From a virus, in IMG/VR virus record IMGVR_UViG_3300021961_000450, positions 1-28,970 of that record: a stretch of DNA of 28,970 nucleotides. The stretch is one strand, 5' to 3'. The notes below the pieces were generated by a model. It did no database searches, was not told where the DNA came from, and saw only the letters and a list, made by a program, of their open reading frames with translations. Shown here piece by piece: positions 1-7,493 of the stretch (position 1 is its first letter; each line of letters starts with the position of its first letter). The translations under genes were made by a program, and so were the position numbers.

Positions 1-1
1 A

Positions 2-967
2 CTTTTAGCAAGAATTAGATCTGTTATTGAAAGAAAAAACAATACAGATAAAATATTATTCGTAGGAAAATTTGAGAACACCAATCAGGTTAAAACTGTC
101 CCATTAACTGAGATGGTAAAGACGGAAGAGTTTGGCGGCCAAACTGGTGGAAAGAAAATAAATCTTGGAATTAAATTTGAAAAAGATTTCTATCATAGTT
201 TAAGTTGTGAACTTGGATGTGGTGGTGAAAGAACAGTATATTCTAAAGAAGTCAAAGACCTACTTGAAGATATTGGAAAAGTTGAAAAGTGTGGTCTTTC
301 TGATGTTTCTGCTGAAGGAGGTAAAAATCAATCGAGACCTTTAGCAGGTGGTGCTGGTGGATTATATGTTACTGCTGGAGGAACGAAGAAAAAAGATATT
401 GGAAGTACAGTTACTGATATTACCACTTTCTGGGGCCCAAAAAAAGAACCAGTATATCTGTCATTAAAGTATGGAAGTACTCTTACTTTTATTAATTCTG
501 GAGTAGGAAAGATTTTTACTGCTGATGATTATAAAAATTATTTTAATGGATATAGCAATCCAATAGGAAAAGAGTTATTTAAAATGTTTGGAATTGATCC
601 GATTCTATTTGCTAAAACCTTTAATGATTATCCACATAAAACAAAAATGCCATCAGTAGATGTAACAAGTAAGTGTGATAAGGCAGCTATTCAAGATTTA
701 CTACAATATGCAATCGGTCATGGATATTGGATGATTCATGGAGGAACAAGTGGTGGAGTTAAAATGTATCAGATTGATGAAGCATATATGAAGAAGGCAT
801 CTTCAATTACGGGACAGGTAAAAATAATGTATGGTGGAAGTATGGGTAAAGGAAAGCGCATTGACATCCATATGGAAAGTTCGGTTTACAAGTTTATGTG
901 GAACTTGAGAAATAAACAGTCTGGACTTTATCCATCGCACATTATGTGCGATTATAAAAAGAAATAA
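2..967 (+). CDS. Conserved phage protein of unknown function, 5'-truncated by the window edge
   Basis: The reading frame is open from the first bases of the window to the TAA at 965-967, so the true start lies upstream; the first internal ATG is at 113. At least 321 residues are visible. The protein is rich in Gly and Lys, with no signal peptide and no clear membrane segment. A stretch reading EPVYLSLKYGSTLTF, preceded by acidic residues (TVTDITTFWG), loosely resembles the D...(E/S)xK core of PD-(D/E)XK nucleases, but I would not name it on that basis. The last 80 residues look like a compact beta-rich domain (MYGGSMGKGKRIDIHM). It lies 26 bases before a nucleotidyltransferase with a capsid-targeting-like leader, so a virion-linked or late function is plausible. 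Function unknown. Confidence 0.75.
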   Translation, partial: LLARIRSVIERKNNTDKILFVGKFENTNQVKTVPLTEMVKTEEFGGQTGGKKINLGIKFEKDFYHSLSCELGCGGERTVYSKEVKDLLEDIGKVEKCGLSDVSAEGGKNQSRPLAGGAGGLYVTAGGTKKKDIGSTVTDITTFWGPKKEPVYLSLKYGSTLTFINSGVGKIFTADDYKNYFNGYSNPIGKELFKMFGIDPILFAKTFNDYPHKTKMPSVDVTSKCDKAAIQDLLQYAIGHGYWMIHGGTSGGVKMYQIDEAYMKKASSITGQVKIMYGGSMGKGKRIDIHMESSVYKFMWNLRNKQSGLYPSHIMCDYKKK

Positions 968-970
968 ATA
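963..970 (+). promoter_or_regulatory. Candidate T4-type late promoter (AATAAATA)
   Basis: AATAAATA differs from the T4 late promoter TATAAATA at one base. It ends 23 bases before the ATG at 994, the same spacing as other late-type motifs in this window (12505, 12915, 16029). It overlaps the stop of the preceding gene. Confidence 0.5.
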
Positions 971-993
971 TAGTATAAGGACTAACAATATAG

Positions 994-2220
994 ATGAAAA
1001 GTTTTTTCCAATTTTTGAGTGAGGCACAATCGCAGGCAAGTATGCAGGCGAAGAAACTGAACCTCAAGAGTGATGGCCACGGAGGTTGGTTAGACTCTCG
1101 TGGAGAGTTTGTTGCGAAGACTGAAGGCGGAAAACTGAAGTTCTTTAACCAGAGTCAGAAAGTAGGTCAACAGGATCCAAAGCAAGTAAGAACTCCTGCC
1201 AATCAGCAACCAACTGCAACTCAAACAAAACCTCCAACCAAGGAACAAGAACCAACAAAGAAGGCAGAGACTCCACAAGACCAAGAAGCAGAAACCCAAG
1301 CAGATACTTTGACTGTTGCTTTTGGTCGTTTCAATCCTCCTACTGTTGGCCATGAAAAACTTTTGAGTGCTGCTAAGAAAGCATCTGCTGGTGGAGACCT
1401 TAAGATCTATCCATCCAGAACTCAAGATCCTAAGAAGAATCCACTGGATCCTGATATGAAGATTTCATATATGAAGAAGATGTTCCCAGATTATGCGGAT
1501 AACATCGTGAATGATGAAGAGATGAAATCCATTTTTAATGTTCTTACCACAGCAAGTGAGCAAGGATATACAAGCGTTAATATTATTGTTGGTTCTGATC
1601 GTCAGTCAGAGTTTGAAAATCTGGCAACCAAATATAATGGAGAACTTTATACCTTCGATGAGATTCGTGTAATCTCTGCTGGTGTTCGTGATGCTGATGC
1701 TGAAGGTGTTGAGGGAATGTCAGCATCCAAGATGAGAAAGGCAGTTGTTGATGGGGACTTTGATTCATTCCGTCGTGGAACTCCTAAGTCGCTGGATGAT
1801 GGCGATACTCAGGCTCTGTTTGATGCCGTTCGTTCTGGAATGAAAATCAAAAAGAAAAAAGAAGTTGCTGAGATGTGGGAGATTGCTCCTAAGTATGATT
1901 TAAAAGGACTTCGTGAGCAATATGTGAATGGTTTGATTTATAAGATTGGTGATGTTGTCGAAAACTTGAATACTGGACTTATTGGTGAGATTGTTCGTAG
2001 AGGGACGAATCATTTAATTTGTGTCACCAAAGAGAACATTATGTTCAAATCTTGGATTCGTGATGTGATGGAAGCAGTTCAAAACTATCCTGGCCCTTGT
2101 GGTGTTTCTGCTGATAAGAGAGAGGTTGGAACTGATTCATATCGCGAATATGCGATGAAAATGACAGGAACTGAGGGGATCAAGAATTTCATAAATAAGT
2201 ATAAGAAAAAGACTAAGTAG
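994..2220 (+). CDS. Nucleotidyltransferase with a capsid-targeting-like N-terminus
   Basis: A 408-residue protein in three parts. Residues 1-11 (MKSFFQFLSEA) match the pattern of the T4 internal-protein capsid-targeting sequence (MKTYQEFIAEA in IPIII), ending in the LxE recognised by the gp21 prohead protease. Residues 22-60 hold a Gly/Asp-rich DGHGGWLDSRGEFVAK segment, then a Gln/Lys/Pro-rich linker to about residue 105. Residues 106-290 are a nucleotidyltransferase domain: FGRFNPPTVGH (residues 110-120) is the (H/T)xGH signature and MSASKMRKA resembles the ISSTxxR motif of NMN or pantetheine adenylyltransferases. The C-terminus has a GDVVENLNTGLIGEIVRRG segment suggestive of a small beta-barrel. 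The substrate cannot be read. The ATG at 994 is supported by the leader and by the late-promoter motif upstream. Packaging inside the capsid is inference from the leader. Confidence 0.85.
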   Translation: MKSFFQFLSEAQSQASMQAKKLNLKSDGHGGWLDSRGEFVAKTEGGKLKFFNQSQKVGQQDPKQVRTPANQQPTATQTKPPTKEQEPTKKAETPQDQEAETQADTLTVAFGRFNPPTVGHEKLLSAAKKASAGGDLKIYPSRTQDPKKNPLDPDMKISYMKKMFPDYADNIVNDEEMKSIFNVLTTASEQGYTSVNIIVGSDRQSEFENLATKYNGELYTFDEIRVISAGVRDADAEGVEGMSASKMRKAVVDGDFDSFRRGTPKSLDDGDTQALFDAVRSGMKIKKKKEVAEMWEIAPKYDLKGLREQYVNGLIYKIGDVVENLNTGLIGEIVRRGTNHLICVTKENIMFKSWIRDVMEAVQNYPGPCGVSADKREVGTDSYREYAMKMTGTEGIKNFINKYKKKTK

Positions 2221-2227
2221 AATTAAG

Positions 2228-4525
2228 ATGTCTATCAATCCCTTGAACGATCTCTCCAAGGTCTATTTGGAGAATGTCTCAGAGTCTGCTGTTCCAGGCA
2301 AACCTGCTGAAAGACTTGGTGCGGTAACTGGTATCCCCAAGTCTGAGCAGGAAGCTGCTAAAGAAAGACTTCTGAAAAAAGCAGCAGCAAAACGCGCTGC
2401 TATGAAGACCGAGGCACTTGATCCCGTAGGACAGGAAGACGCAGATATTGATAACGACGGCGACACCGATAAGTCTGATAAGTATCTCCATAAGCGTCGT
2501 AAGGCTATTGCCAAGGCGATGAAGAAGAGAGTAAAGGAAGAAAGAGAACTTGCTGAGATTCATAAGCAGGCACATATGCCGCATGAAATTCCCGACAAGA
2601 ATCTGAAAAAACTTGTCGCAAAAGCAGTCAAGAGAATTGATACTGATGTTGACGGTGATACAGATCACAATGATAAAGCAAAGGGAGAACTTGGTGAGTT
2701 CATTCCAGGTGTAGGTAACAAGAGACTTTATTCGACTACAGGAACAAAAACCGCAAAAGAATCTTTCTCAAACTGGAGACAAGATCTTTCCGAAGTTATT
2801 ACTGATGAGTCTGATAAACAAATCAAGGAAAAAAAAATTAAAAATAAAGTTGTAATTAATCCAAAACTGGGAGAAGCAGTAGAGGAAATTGGTGGCACTC
2901 TTCTTGAAATGATTGAAGTTGATGAGTTTGATTATGTTGTTGAGGAAGTATATCTGGAACTTATTGAAGAAGGATTTTCTGAAGATGAAATTGAGTATGG
3001 TATTGAGACTGCTCTAAAAAATCTTGAAGAAGGATATTATGATTCGGCAGTAGCAACATCAGCATCAAAAGCAAAGTCTTCCGAAGAACCTGCTCCTAAG
3101 AAGTCTTTGAAGGACAGACTTAAGTCTGTCGCTAAGAAAGCAATTTATGGAACTGCTCGCGCTGCTGGAGAAGTAGTAAAAAAGAAGGAACAAATTAAAG
3201 GGGCAGCAGAAAAAGTAAAAACTTATAGCAGCACTATCAAAAAAATTGCCAAGGCTGGTTATAAGTCTGGTAGAGGACCAGTCGAAAAAACGACAACTTA
3301 TAGAGGTGCTGGTGTAGGTCGTAAGGAAAAGATTGGTGAGGAAGTCGTTGATGAAGGAATCAAGGGTGAAAGAAATGTAATGAGAAAACTTGCTTCTAAG
3401 GAAAGGGCAGCAGAGAGAAAGGAAAAAGGTGGAGCTGCTGCTAAGATGCCCGGTAGACTTGGTAAGTCTGCTGGCGATTCTTATGCCGACTATCAGCAAG
3501 TCTCTATTGCTGCTCACGATAAGGTAACCAAGAAAAACAAAAATGTTGTTGGACTGGTAACTAAGGAGCAAAAAGAAGAAGAGACACAAACATCTAATGC
3601 ACCCCAAAAAGTTGATCCACAAACTCAACAAATGCTTGCCAGAAAGAAGCAAATGCTTCAGAAGCAGCAAATGTTAGATAAGCAAAGACTTCAACTCCAG
3701 AGACAAGGCAAACTTCCAGTTGGTCATGCTATGGAAGAAGTTGAGCAGGTTGATGAAAAACTCAATCTGAAGAAAGAAAAGATGGGTGATGTCATCAAGG
3801 ACTTCTATAAGTCTGATGCTCCCCAGTTTAAGGGCAAGTCAAAAGAAAAGCGTCGTGAGATGGCTATCGCTGCTAAGTTGACTGCTGAGCGTGGTGGAAG
3901 TAAACTTGGCGAAGAGATTGAAATCGAAGAGGGAATGTCCCTGAAAGACTTCAAAGCAAACCGCAAGAAGAATGAGCGTAGAGCTGCTTCTGCTGATGCC
4001 GAGAAGAGAGGTCATGTAGGTAAGGAATGGCACAACACTGGTAGAAAGTATTCTCCAGATGAAGCAAAGTCTCGTCGCGCAAAGATGTCCGATGATGATA
4101 GAGCAGCAAGACACCGTGCTGCTGTAGATCCTGATGATGATCGTGATGAGAATACATACTCAGCATCTAAGACTAAGGATCCTAAGAAACTTCGTAAGCA
4201 GGCTGCTATGGGTGAAGAAACCATCAATGAGCGTACTCGTTATGCTAAAGAAACTGGTAAAGACTTCACTACAGGCAAACCCTCTGAGAAAGGTGGCACT
4301 TTAGGTGGTGATGATCGTCATTCTAAAGTGATGCGTTATATGCAGAAGAACTTGAGAAAGTCTGGTGGTATGATGTCTTCCAGAAAGAACCCTATTCAAC
4401 CTCAAGGTAAGAAAAAAGAAAAGGGTACTAAAGGTTATGAGGGTCAAACCCCTGTAGATAAAATCAAAGCCAAACTTGCAAAGAAGAGAGCACCAAAACC
4501 CGATCTTGGATCGAGATATGATTGA
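2228..4525 (+). CDS. Large charged virion or prohead-associated protein with DxDxDG loops
   Basis: A 765-residue protein dominated by Lys, Glu, Ala and Asp, mostly helical or disordered in appearance. Residues 71-81 (DADIDNDGDTD) and 138-149 (DTDVDGDTDHND) are EF-hand or dockerin-like Ca-binding loops. Residues 180-270 form an acidic segment starting SFSNWRQDLSEV and containing MIEVDEFDYVVEEVYLELIEE. Residues 290-460 are basic (SLKDRLKSVAKKAIYGTARAAGE). The rest is a Lys/Arg-rich tail with more Asp runs. Several (L/I)xE triplets, including QDLSEV, could be gp21-type cleavage sites. It starts 7 bases after the nucleotidyltransferase, so the two are probably co-transcribed late. The composition suits a prohead-core or internal capsid protein, as in similar cyanomyovirus proteins called structural. 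That role is inferred. Confidence 0.8.
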   Translation: MSINPLNDLSKVYLENVSESAVPGKPAERLGAVTGIPKSEQEAAKERLLKKAAAKRAAMKTEALDPVGQEDADIDNDGDTDKSDKYLHKRRKAIAKAMKKRVKEERELAEIHKQAHMPHEIPDKNLKKLVAKAVKRIDTDVDGDTDHNDKAKGELGEFIPGVGNKRLYSTTGTKTAKESFSNWRQDLSEVITDESDKQIKEKKIKNKVVINPKLGEAVEEIGGTLLEMIEVDEFDYVVEEVYLELIEEGFSEDEIEYGIETALKNLEEGYYDSAVATSASKAKSSEEPAPKKSLKDRLKSVAKKAIYGTARAAGEVVKKKEQIKGAAEKVKTYSSTIKKIAKAGYKSGRGPVEKTTTYRGAGVGRKEKIGEEVVDEGIKGERNVMRKLASKERAAERKEKGGAAAKMPGRLGKSAGDSYADYQQVSIAAHDKVTKKNKNVVGLVTKEQKEEETQTSNAPQKVDPQTQQMLARKKQMLQKQQMLDKQRLQLQRQGKLPVGHAMEEVEQVDEKLNLKKEKMGDVIKDFYKSDAPQFKGKSKEKRREMAIAAKLTAERGGSKLGEEIEIEEGMSLKDFKANRKKNERRAASADAEKRGHVGKEWHNTGRKYSPDEAKSRRAKMSDDDRAARHRAAVDPDDDRDENTYSASKTKDPKKLRKQAAMGEETINERTRYAKETGKDFTTGKPSEKGGTLGGDDRHSKVMRYMQKNLRKSGGMMSSRKNPIQPQGKKKEKGTKGYEGQTPVDKIKAKLAKKRAPKPDLGSRYD

Positions 4526-4552
4526 TTAAGGCATACCTAGGAAAAATAATTT

Positions 4553-4560
4553 CTAAATAA
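4553..4560 (+). promoter_or_regulatory. Candidate late promoter variant (TCTAAATA)
   Basis: TCTAAATA lies in the short gap after the large charged gene and ends 27 bases before the ATG at 4588. The CTAAATA core recurs at 12915 and 16029 with similar distances to start codons, which argues against chance. Confidence 0.4.
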
Positions 4561-4587
4561 CTCAGGATACTCTTATTGGAGGACATT

Positions 4588-4761
4588 ATGGGCGCAGTAG
4601 TAGCAGTGGTAAAACCACTTCTGATTCAAATTGCATCTCATCCAGCAGTTAAAAATCTTGTTATTGAACTTCTTGAAAAGTATGTAAAATCCACTGATAA
4701 CACTATTGATGATGTGGTTCTTGTTCTTGTTAAGGAGAAACTCTTTACTCCTGAAGCATGA
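4588..4761 (+). CDS. Small amphipathic protein, 57 residues
   Basis: The ATG at 4588 is preceded by GGAGGA at 4578-4583, a near-perfect ribosome binding site, so I prefer it over the in-frame TTG at 4576. The product (MGAVVAVVKPLLIQIASHPAVK...) is rich in Val, Leu and Ile with scattered Lys and Glu, giving amphipathic helices rather than one clean membrane span. Its stop overlaps the next start as ATGA at 4758-4761, so the two are translationally coupled. The pair of tiny hydrophobic proteins in a late region could be membrane-active, for example holin-like, but no signature proves that. Confidence 0.7.
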   Translation: MGAVVAVVKPLLIQIASHPAVKNLVIELLEKYVKSTDNTIDDVVLVLVKEKLFTPEA

Positions 4762-4916
4762 TTACCTGTTTTGTAACTAATTGGGGAGTAACCATTGCTT
4801 TAGGTCTGTTGCTAACTGCTTCTGAGTGGTTAGCTAAAACAAAAAGATTTGAAGAGAATGGATTGCTTGATGTTCTAACAAACTTTTTAAAGATTGTTTT
4901 ACGCAAAAGGGGATGA
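4758..4916 (+). CDS. Small single-pass membrane protein, 52 residues
   Basis: Starts at the ATGA overlap with the previous gene. The product begins MITCFVTNWGVTIALGLLLTASEW, one hydrophobic membrane-spanning segment (residues 3-22), followed by a basic amphipathic tail ending LRKRG. This size and topology suit a small phage membrane protein. Its stop codon lies inside the left arm of the terminator hairpin that follows. Function unknown. Confidence 0.65.
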   Translation: MITCFVTNWGVTIALGLLLTASEWLAKTKRFEENGLLDVLTNFLKIVLRKRG

Positions 4917-4937
4917 AAAGTAACATCTCCTTTTTTT
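4909..4937 (+). terminator. Rho-independent terminator
   Basis: GGGGATG (4909-4915) pairs with CATCTCC (4924-4930), 7 bp with one G-U, across an 8-base loop, followed by seven T (4931-4937). It closes the small membrane gene pair. The last T is also the first base of a late promoter. Confidence 0.85.
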
Positions 4938-4944
4938 ATAAATA
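4937..4944 (+). promoter_or_regulatory. T4-type late promoter (TATAAATA)
   Basis: Exact TATAAATA consensus, recognised in T4-like phages by the gp55/gp33/gp45-modified host polymerase. It begins at the last T of the upstream terminator tract and ends 31 bases before the ATG at 4976. A GGAAGAAAG stretch serves as ribosome binding region. Confidence 0.85.
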
Positions 4945-4975
4945 TAATTAGCAAATATTTCAACGGAAGAAAGAC

Positions 4976-5527
4976 ATGGCACTTTGGGGGAATAACGATT
5001 CCATCCGTGGCGGTGGACAAGTTTATATTAATTATCAAACTGGTATTGTTACTGGTACTGCAACCACTTTTGGTCAGACTGGTGCAATTCAGGAAGGCGA
5101 TGTTATTCGCTTTGGTACTAGAGACAATGTATATTATGGTGATGCCGTAGTCGTCAGCATTGCGAGCACCACTTCACTGACAATTGGTTCTACTGCCGGA
5201 TTAAGCGGTGCCATTGTTGGAGCATCTGGAACAACTTATGTTGGAAGTCAGCTTCCTAAGTTCACAGTTCTTGATTCTAAGTATAGTGAGAAGTCTGGTG
5301 TTGGTGCTGATGACTCCTATGTTTATGGCGTTTCCACTGAAGGCATTGATAACGCACAAGGAACTTCATATGCTCTGACCCATCAAGGTTGGGTTGGTGT
5401 TACCACCTATACTGATAGTGACGGAAACCATAGAGTTAAGACTGAAACTCTTGTTGCGATGTCTGGTATCACCACTGGCAATGAGCCTTCCTTCCCACCA
5501 TCACCTTCATATGGTGGCCCTGTTTGA
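4976..5527 (+). CDS. Probable virion structural protein
   Basis: A 183-residue protein beginning MALWGNNDSIRGGG, rich in Gly, Thr, Ser and Val with alternating hydrophobic residues (INYQTGIVTGTATTFG, VVVSIASTTSLTIGSTAG), which suggests an all-beta fold. It has no signal peptide or membrane segment. The C-terminus is Pro/Gly-rich (PSFPPSPSYGGPV). Its own perfect late promoter and composition indicate a late structural product, in keeping with similar proteins seen in cyanomyovirus virions. I cannot assign it to a specific head, neck or tail part. Confidence 0.75.
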   Translation: MALWGNNDSIRGGGQVYINYQTGIVTGTATTFGQTGAIQEGDVIRFGTRDNVYYGDAVVVSIASTTSLTIGSTAGLSGAIVGASGTTYVGSQLPKFTVLDSKYSEKSGVGADDSYVYGVSTEGIDNAQGTSYALTHQGWVGVTTYTDSDGNHRVKTETLVAMSGITTGNEPSFPPSPSYGGPV

Positions 5528-5543
5528 TAACCTGTAGGACTAT

Positions 5544-5936
5544 ATGATTTTTAATGAACTGAATGAGGATAACTTCCTTTTATTCGCTATAAAGTATCAT
5601 CAAAATCCTCAGGCAGTCACTAAAAGTGATTTTGAAAAAGATTTAAATCATTTTAAGTATATTAAGAGGTTACTAAAACGATACAAAAATACAGGTGAGC
5701 TCAAAACTCACCTGTTAGTCAACCACTTTATCATTCTTTATAATATATTTGGGGAAGCAACAACCCCAATGTTATTCTTTAAGATTGATCGTGATTTGTG
5801 GCCTTTTATGAAAAGTTTCATTATATTTTTGAACAAGTTTCCAGAGTATCCTAAAACTTACATTCACGATATCCAACCAGATTTGGAATGTATGAAGTCC
5901 TTATATCAAATCTACAATGGATCAGAACAAGATTGA
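5544..5936 (+). CDS. Conserved cyanomyovirus protein of unknown function
   Basis: A 130-residue soluble, mainly helical protein (MIFNELNEDNFLLFAIKYHQNPQ... LKRYKNTGELKTHLLVNHFIILYNIFG). The LKRYxxTGELKTxLxxNHxIxLYNxFG core is familiar from T4-like cyanophage genomes, where it has no assigned role. It follows the structural gene by 16 bases, and its last codons overlap the start of the next gene (5917), so these small genes and the primase behind them form one translational string. Confidence 0.8.
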   Translation: MIFNELNEDNFLLFAIKYHQNPQAVTKSDFEKDLNHFKYIKRLLKRYKNTGELKTHLLVNHFIILYNIFGEATTPMLFFKIDRDLWPFMKSFIIFLNKFPEYPKTYIHDIQPDLECMKSLYQIYNGSEQD

Positions 5937-6144
5937 TAGAGTTATTGAAATAGTAAGGGCAAACCTCTATGAAGAGGTTCCAACAATGGCTCTTGCTCAT
6001 GGAAACATTGCTGGTACTCCTGAGGCGGGAGACGATCCTCCAGTAAGACTGAGAAAGAGAAAGAAGAAGTATATGAGTGGTGGCAGAGGTTCTAGAAAAG
6101 TATGGTTAGATTACCTAAAATCATCCAATGGCAGAACAAGTTAA
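5917..6144 (+). CDS. Small basic conserved phage protein
   Basis: A 75-residue protein starting MDQNKIDRVIEIVRANL. It has a short N-terminal helix, an AGTPEAGDDPPVR segment, and a strongly basic stretch (LRKRKKKYMSGGRGSRKVW) that could bind nucleic acid or an acidic partner. It overlaps the preceding gene by 20 bases and the next by 17. Function unknown. Confidence 0.7.
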   Translation: MDQNKIDRVIEIVRANLYEEVPTMALAHGNIAGTPEAGDDPPVRLRKRKKKYMSGGRGSRKVWLDYLKSSNGRTS

Positions 6145-6529
6145 GGTTGCTGTACTAGAAGAAAGATTGCAAAACTTTGAGGCATTTGTCTCTAAGTTAG
6201 ATTCTGCTATTGAAAAGATTGCTGAGGTAAATAATAATGTGTCTAGGATGCTAGCCGTCCATGAAGAAAGAATCAGTAAACAAGAAGAAATTGACTCAAT
6301 ATTGTTTGATAAAATCGACAAACTCCGTGATAAAATGGACAGCGATCATGACAGTGTTAGTAAACGATTATCTTTACTGGAACGAAAACTTTGGGTTGGC
6401 CTCGGAGTACTGGGAACAGTTGTAGCACTGTCCAACCCCCAAGCAATCAAAACTATTAAACCGTTGTTATCCTCCGCAGAAGGTGTTATAATGGCACCAG
6501 CGATAGCCTTTGTTAATGGATCACGTTGA
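6128..6529 (+). CDS. Coiled-coil protein with C-terminal membrane segment
   Basis: A 133-residue protein. Residues 5-90 show heptad patterning typical of a coiled coil (VAVLEERLQNFEAFVSKLDS..., ending in SLLERKL). Residues 90-105 (WVGLGVLGTVVALSNP) are hydrophobic and a second hydrophobic patch lies at the C-terminus (GVIMAPAIAFV). The layout resembles XhlA-like phage proteins (coiled coil then membrane anchor), though membership in that family is not shown. It overlaps both neighbours. Confidence 0.75.
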   Translation: MAEQVKVAVLEERLQNFEAFVSKLDSAIEKIAEVNNNVSRMLAVHEERISKQEEIDSILFDKIDKLRDKMDSDHDSVSKRLSLLERKLWVGLGVLGTVVALSNPQAIKTIKPLLSSAEGVIMAPAIAFVNGSR

Positions 6530-7493
6530 TTCCAAATTTATTGGACTTCTATCTCCACGTTTAGAAAAGTTCAAAAGAGTCAAAGCAGATCTTTACAATT
6601 TTCGATGCCCTATTTGTGGCGACTCGCAGAAGAATAAGAACAAGACCAGAGGTTATTTGTATGCCGTAAAGGCAAACACTAACTTTAAGTGCCATAATTG
6701 TGGCGCGTCGATGTCTTTTAATAACTTTCTAAAACAGATAGATCCAACATTTCATAAGCAATATACTCTAGAAAAGTTTAAGGAAGGACATACTGGAAGA
6801 AATTTTTCAGTAGAAGAACCAGAGTTTAAATTTGAAACTCCCAAATTTTCTCAAAAGATTAATCTTCCAAAAGCATCTGAGAATCCAACGTCAGATGGGT
6901 ATCTGACTGCTAGAAAACTTAATTCATGTCAATTTTATTATGCCGAAAAGTTTAAAGAATTTGTAAATTCGCTTAAACCCACTTTTGATGATTTGAAGTA
7001 TGATGAACCTAGGATTATCATACCTTTGTATTATCAAAAATCCTTAATAGGCCTTCAAGGAAGAACTCTGGATTTTCAAAATCCAAAGTCTGTTAAATAT
7101 ATCACTGTGATGATTAATGATGACGCACCAAAAATCTACGGATTGGATAACATCAGAAAAGATGCTCCAGTCTATGTTACAGAAGGACCATTCGACAGCA
7201 CGTTCGTTCGCAATGCGATTGCTATGTGTGGAGCTGATGCTGATGTTAGTCGCTGGGGGATTAGCAATCCTGTGTGGATCTATGATAACGAACCGCGCAA
7301 TAGAGAAATTGTCAACCGCGTCGAACGTACAATCAGTACAGGAGATTCGGTAGTCATCTGGCCTTCAAGTATTCTTGAAAAAGATATTAATGATATGGTT
7401 GTGTCTGGACTGGATATCCAGTCTGTGATAGAATCTAATACATATTCTGGATTAGAAGCAAAACTTAAGTTTACCACCTGGAAGAAAATATGA
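6516..7493 (+). CDS. 61: DNA primase, T4 gp61-like
   Basis: A 325-residue protein, close to the 342 of T4 gp61. The N-terminal zinc-binding domain carries CPICGDSQ... and FKCHNCG, separated by a basic stretch. A TOPRIM-type catalytic region follows, with VYVTEGPFDSTFV (metal-binding Glu) and VWIYDNEPRN (acidic pair). It would make the short RNA primers for lagging-strand synthesis with the gp41 helicase. I start it at the ATG 6516 (MDHVDSKF) rather than the TTG at 6510. It overlaps the coiled-coil gene by 14 bases and nrdA by 4 (ATGA). Confidence 0.92.
   Translation: MDHVDSKFIGLLSPRLEKFKRVKADLYNFRCPICGDSQKNKNKTRGYLYAVKANTNFKCHNCGASMSFNNFLKQIDPTFHKQYTLEKFKEGHTGRNFSVEEPEFKFETPKFSQKINLPKASENPTSDGYLTARKLNSCQFYYAEKFKEFVNSLKPTFDDLKYDEPRIIIPLYYQKSLIGLQGRTLDFQNPKSVKYITVMINDDAPKIYGLDNIRKDAPVYVTEGPFDSTFVRNAIAMCGADADVSRWGISNPVWIYDNEPRNREIVNRVERTISTGDSVVIWPSSILEKDINDMVVSGLDIQSVIESNTYSGLEAKLKFTTWKKI

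Noticed and set aside
425-530. PD-(D/E)XK nuclease assignment for the first gene
   Set aside because: Only a loose SLK-containing match is visible, without the full acidic motif, so I left the gene unnamed.
803-4227. Long open frames on the minus strand within the first 4.5 kb and similar ones elsewhere
   Set aside because: They lie opposite well-supported + strand genes, have odd composition and no ribosome binding sites; they are antisense shadows of Lys/Glu-rich coding sequence.
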